Below, one piece after another: positions 61,474 through 64,000 of a stretch of DNA of 64,000 nucleotides; position 1 is the stretch's first letter, and every line of letters starts with the position of its first letter. The notes under the pieces are model-generated. The model saw only the letters and a list, made by a program, of their open reading frames with translations, ran no database searches and was not told where the DNA came from. Source of the stretch: Verrucomicrobiia bacterium (GTDB lineage Bacteria > Verrucomicrobiota > Verrucomicrobiia > Limisphaerales > JADLHS01); the NCBI GenBank assembly GCA_023953615.1, contig JAMLJH010000001.1, positions 1,033,360-1,097,359 of the forward strand. Direction: 5' to 3'. The position numbers and the translations under genes are program-made.

Positions 61474-62917
61474 GGGTGTGATTGGAAGTGACGGTCAAAG
61501 GCTAATTTTTTGTAAGTGATTTAGCCCTGGCGCCTTGGAACGATTTTGTATATTTGAAGTGGTTCATGAACGATGAACGACCGAAATCCAAAAACGTTTC
61601 CCCTTCCCGCCGATCCCTGGAAGAGCGGTTGGCGCATCGGCCCGACGTGCTGGCACGGCTGCACGAACTGGCCGATACGCTCGACCAATCCGTCACCGAC
61701 GACTGCACCGCCGATGAAGCCGAAGCGCGCGTGAGCGCGCAGGTGCGCCAATTGGCTCAGGAGCTTTTGGGCCAGTGGGCCCGCGAAGCCGAGGCCCACA
61801 CCCAAGCCCAGGTGCCCCAGCGCCATCCGGATGCCATTCACTACGGTAAAAAAAAAGACTGACGTGGCAGACCACCTTTGGGTGGGTGGAAGTCCAGGAG
61901 ACGCAATGGCGGCTGGGCCGGCGCGGCCGGTTGTTGCGCCCCTTCTGCCAACGGGCCAGGGTGAATCCGCGCGGCCGTTCGCGGCGGTTGCAACGGGCGC
62001 TGGTGGATTTCGGGGCCGAGGAAAGTTTTGCCCGCGCCGCTCAACGCGTGCGGGAACACTACGGGCTGGACGTGACGGCCACAGCGGTGCGCCAGCACAC
62101 CTTGGCGCACGGGGCGCGGATCAGCGCCTTGGCCGTCACGCCGCCCAAACGCGCGGTCCGCACGCTGGTCACGCAACTGGACGGCAGTCTGATTCCCATC
62201 ATGGTGCCGCCCACCCACAGCGAAGATCGTCGCTGCGGCAAACAACTCATCTGGCGCGAAGCGCGTTTGTGTCTGGCTCGGCCCAAAGACTCGGCCACGC
62301 CCTGCTACGGCGCCACCTTGGGCAGCGTGACGCTGGCTGGCGCGATGTGGCGGGCCACGGCCCAAGCCGCCGGGCTGGGCGCACGCACGCACGTCCATGG
62401 GGTGGGCGACGGGGCGGCCTGGATTCTCACCCAGTTCCAGGAACAGTTCGGCGCGCAAGGTGATTACTTGTTGGACTTCTACCACGTGAGCGAATACCTC
62501 GCGGCGGCCGCGACGGTGATTCACCCCAAAAATCCCGAACGCTGGCGCCGCCGCCAACAAAGCCGGTTGCTGGAAAACAAGGTGTCGGCCGTGCTGCGGG
62601 CGTTGACTGCGCACCTCGAACCCGAAGGCGTGCCGACCGCGCCCGTGCGGGCGGCGTACCGCTACTTGAGCGAACGGCGGGCGCATCTGGACTATGCGGG
62701 CGCACGGACGGCGGGACTGGAGATCGGCTCCGGCGAGATTGAAAGCGGCCATCGGCATGTGATTCAACAACGGCTCAAACTGGCGGGCAGTTGGTGGAAG
62801 GAAACCAACGCCGAAGCCATGCTAGGCCTACGCGTGGCCCGCGCCAACCAACTCTGGTCGCGCTACTGGTCCACGCCAAAACTCGGCCTCAATTGACCGT
62901 CACTTCCAATCACACCC
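61474..62917 (+). mobile_element. Intact ISKra4-like insertion sequence (1444 bp)
   Basis: The 25-bp ends 61474-61498 and 62893-62917 are perfect inverted repeats (outer bases GGGTGTGATTGGAAGTGACG). They are flanked by a direct 9-bp duplication ATGGCGGGA (61465-61473 and 62918-62926), so the insertion is recent. Inside is one transposase read through an A9 frameshift. The element lies between the murA upstream region and a CPA2 antiporter gene, ending about 37 bp before the antiporter start. Confidence 0.93.
61554..62896 (+). CDS. ISKra4-family transposase, made by -1 frameshift
   Basis: Two overlapping frames encode one DDE transposase. The first frame (61554-61862, 102 residues) ends shortly after a run of nine A (61848-61856), where the frame reads GGT AAA AAA AAA GAC TGA. 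Slipping back one base continues as R-L-T-W-Q-T-T-F-G-W-V-E-V-Q into the second frame, giving about 447 residues in total. Catalytic acidic residues are probable in VTQLDGSLIP, LLDFYHVSEYL and GSGEIESGHRHVIQQRLK, the last being typical of ISKra4. The first frame supplies the N-terminal domain only. Whether slippage is programmed or a mutation cannot be settled here, but the long A-run fits the family. Confidence 0.85.
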
Positions 62918-62953
62918 ATGGCGGGAGGCGGGCTTGCGCCAACCCAATCTTTA

Positions 62954-64000
62954 ATGCATACAGATGCTTTTCTTCAGGACCTGGCGGTGGTGATGATCGT
63001 CGCGGGGCTGGTCACGATTGTTTTTCATCGCTTCAAACAGCCGGTGGTGTTGGGGTATATCGTAGCCGGGTTCATTATTGGCCCGCATACGCCACCCTTT
63101 CCGCTCATTTCAAGTGAAGAGAGCATCAATACCCTCGCGGAAATCGGTGTCATTCTGTTGATGTTTTCGCTCGGGCTGGAATTCAGCCTTCGCAAGCTCA
63201 AGACGGTCGGCGGAACGGCGGTCATTGCTGCATCGCTGGAAATCCTCGGGATGGGTTGGATCGGGTACGAGCTTGGCCGAATGTTCGGTTGGGGCAATAC
63301 GGACAGCATCTTTCTCGGCGCAATGCTTTCCATGTCCTCCACCACGGTCATCATCAAGGTGCTGACGGAGATGGGGCGCACCAAGGACAAGTTCGCCCAG
63401 TTGATCTTCGGCATCCTGATCATTGAAGACATCCTGGGCATCGCCATGATCGCGTTGCTTTCGGGCATTGCCATGACCGGAACGTTGAGTCTGGGCACAG
63501 TGGGAGTAACCCTTGGTAAGCTGGGAGTTTTCCTGATTGTGGTACTGGTCATTGGTTTGATCACCGTGCCGCGCGTGATGGGCTACGTTGCCAAATTCAA
63601 GAGCAATGAAATGCTGCTGGTTTCGGCCTTGGGACTTTGCTTTGGGGTTTCGCTGTTGGCGGCGAAACTTGGTTACAGCGTGGCTTTGGGAGCATTTGTC
63701 ATCGGCGCGGTCATTGCGGAGTCTCGTGAGATTCACCGGATTGAAACGCTGGTCGAACCGGTGCGGGACATGTTCAGCGCGGTATTCTTTGTGGCCATTG
63801 GGTTGTTGATTGATCCCCAGATGCTGGCCGCCCATTGGTTGCCGGTCGTGGCCATCACCATCGCGGTGATTTTTTGCAAAGTGATCGCCTGCAGCAGCGG
63901 CACCTTTCTTGGCGGCTACGACCGGGGAACTTCATTGCGCGTCGGCATGAGCGTGGCGCAAATTGGCGAATTCTCCTTCATCATCGCTTCGCTGGGCGTC
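62954..64000 (+). CDS. CPA2-type cation:proton antiporter (KefB-like), N-terminal part
   Basis: The first 349 residues of an integral-membrane antiporter that continues past the right edge. ATG 62954 begins MHTDAFLQDLAVVMIVAGLV, followed by family segments FKQPVVLGYIVAGFIIGPHT, EIGVILLMFSLGLEFSLRKL, GAMLSMSSTTVIIKVLTEMG, IIEDILGIAMIALL and VGMSVAQIGEFSFIIASLG. About ten hydrophobic segments are present. A C-terminal TrkA-N or TrkA-C domain may follow beyond the window. The insertion sequence ends 36 bp before the start codon and may have changed its promoter. Confidence 0.92.
   Translation, partial: MHTDAFLQDLAVVMIVAGLVTIVFHRFKQPVVLGYIVAGFIIGPHTPPFPLISSEESINTLAEIGVILLMFSLGLEFSLRKLKTVGGTAVIAASLEILGMGWIGYELGRMFGWGNTDSIFLGAMLSMSSTTVIIKVLTEMGRTKDKFAQLIFGILIIEDILGIAMIALLSGIAMTGTLSLGTVGVTLGKLGVFLIVVLVIGLITVPRVMGYVAKFKSNEMLLVSALGLCFGVSLLAAKLGYSVALGAFVIGAVIAESREIHRIETLVEPVRDMFSAVFFVAIGLLIDPQMLAAHWLPVVAITIAVIFCKVIACSSGTFLGGYDRGTSLRVGMSVAQIGEFSFIIASLGV

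Overview
The window looks like chromosomal DNA of a Verrucomicrobiota member, probably Pedosphaera/Limisphaerales-like; this placement is inference from gene families. Supporting signs are a prepilin-type protein with an H-X9-DG motif, large secreted Ig-like/LamG/LVIVD-repeat proteins ending in FYRL, an Akkermansia-Amuc_1098/1100-like pilus cluster, clusters of short palindromic repeats, and moderately GC-rich DNA with many 4-bp ATGA gene overlaps. No rRNA, tRNA or CRISPR array was recognised.

Layout. 1-265: 5' part of a GRP-type sugar permease (minus). 902-5506: a Crp/FNR regulator followed by a compact molybdenum-cofactor operon, moaD, a moaE-moeA fusion, moaC, mog, moaA. 5553-8578: TonB-dependent receptor and TonB (minus). 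8777-9628: nadC. 9701-12316: four-gene overlapping operon lepB, a hypothetical, alkA-like glycosylase and an EamA transporter (minus). 12495-14990: Ser/Thr kinase and a C25 protease. 15154-22885: nitric-oxide island with an Rrf2/NsrR-like regulator, two NnrS-like membrane proteins, a triple DUF2249-type protein, a MIP18-family protein, and norB with a two-heme norC and a small membrane protein. 23724-30240: prepilin-like gene, priA, sigma-54 response regulator, small unknowns and a single-domain response regulator. 30251-34021: giant secreted LVIVD/Ig/golvesin-like protein.

34113-39960 is an accessory island: hsdM, four-helix-bundle protein, HTH-ImmA/IrrE metallopeptidase, IS200-like (RAYT-type) transposase, a 5'-truncated hsdS, many REP-like palindromes, and two nearly identical chimeric mini-ORFs that join the first codons of hsdM to the last codons of hsdS. 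Its right edge abuts an Ig/LamG gene that also lacks its 5' end. 41940-47342 holds a membrane protein, a LamG fragment, two small membrane proteins, an AI-2E-type permease and proC. 47658-54474 is a type IV pilus/type II secretion-like operon (secretin, PilM-PilN fusion, PilO-like, PilP-like, PilB/GspE). 54687-56416 is rpsB-tsf with a clear terminator. 57051-58102 is a gene-poor palindrome field. 58103-61233 holds an MFS transporter, a small protein and murA. 61474-62917 is an intact ISKra4-like insertion sequence with 25-bp perfect terminal inverted repeats, a 9-bp target duplication and an A9 frameshift. A CPA2 antiporter runs off the right edge.

How it fits together. The Crp/FNR regulator carries the ETLSR recognition-helix signature of FNR-type factors. 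Perfect or near-perfect TTGA-N6-TCAA boxes lie upstream of the nor operon (22983-22996 and 23230-23243) and of the DUF2249/NnrS operon (19790-19803). This suggests one local circuit for nitrogen-oxide respiration or detoxification, with Moco supply beside it for a molybdoenzyme encoded outside the window.
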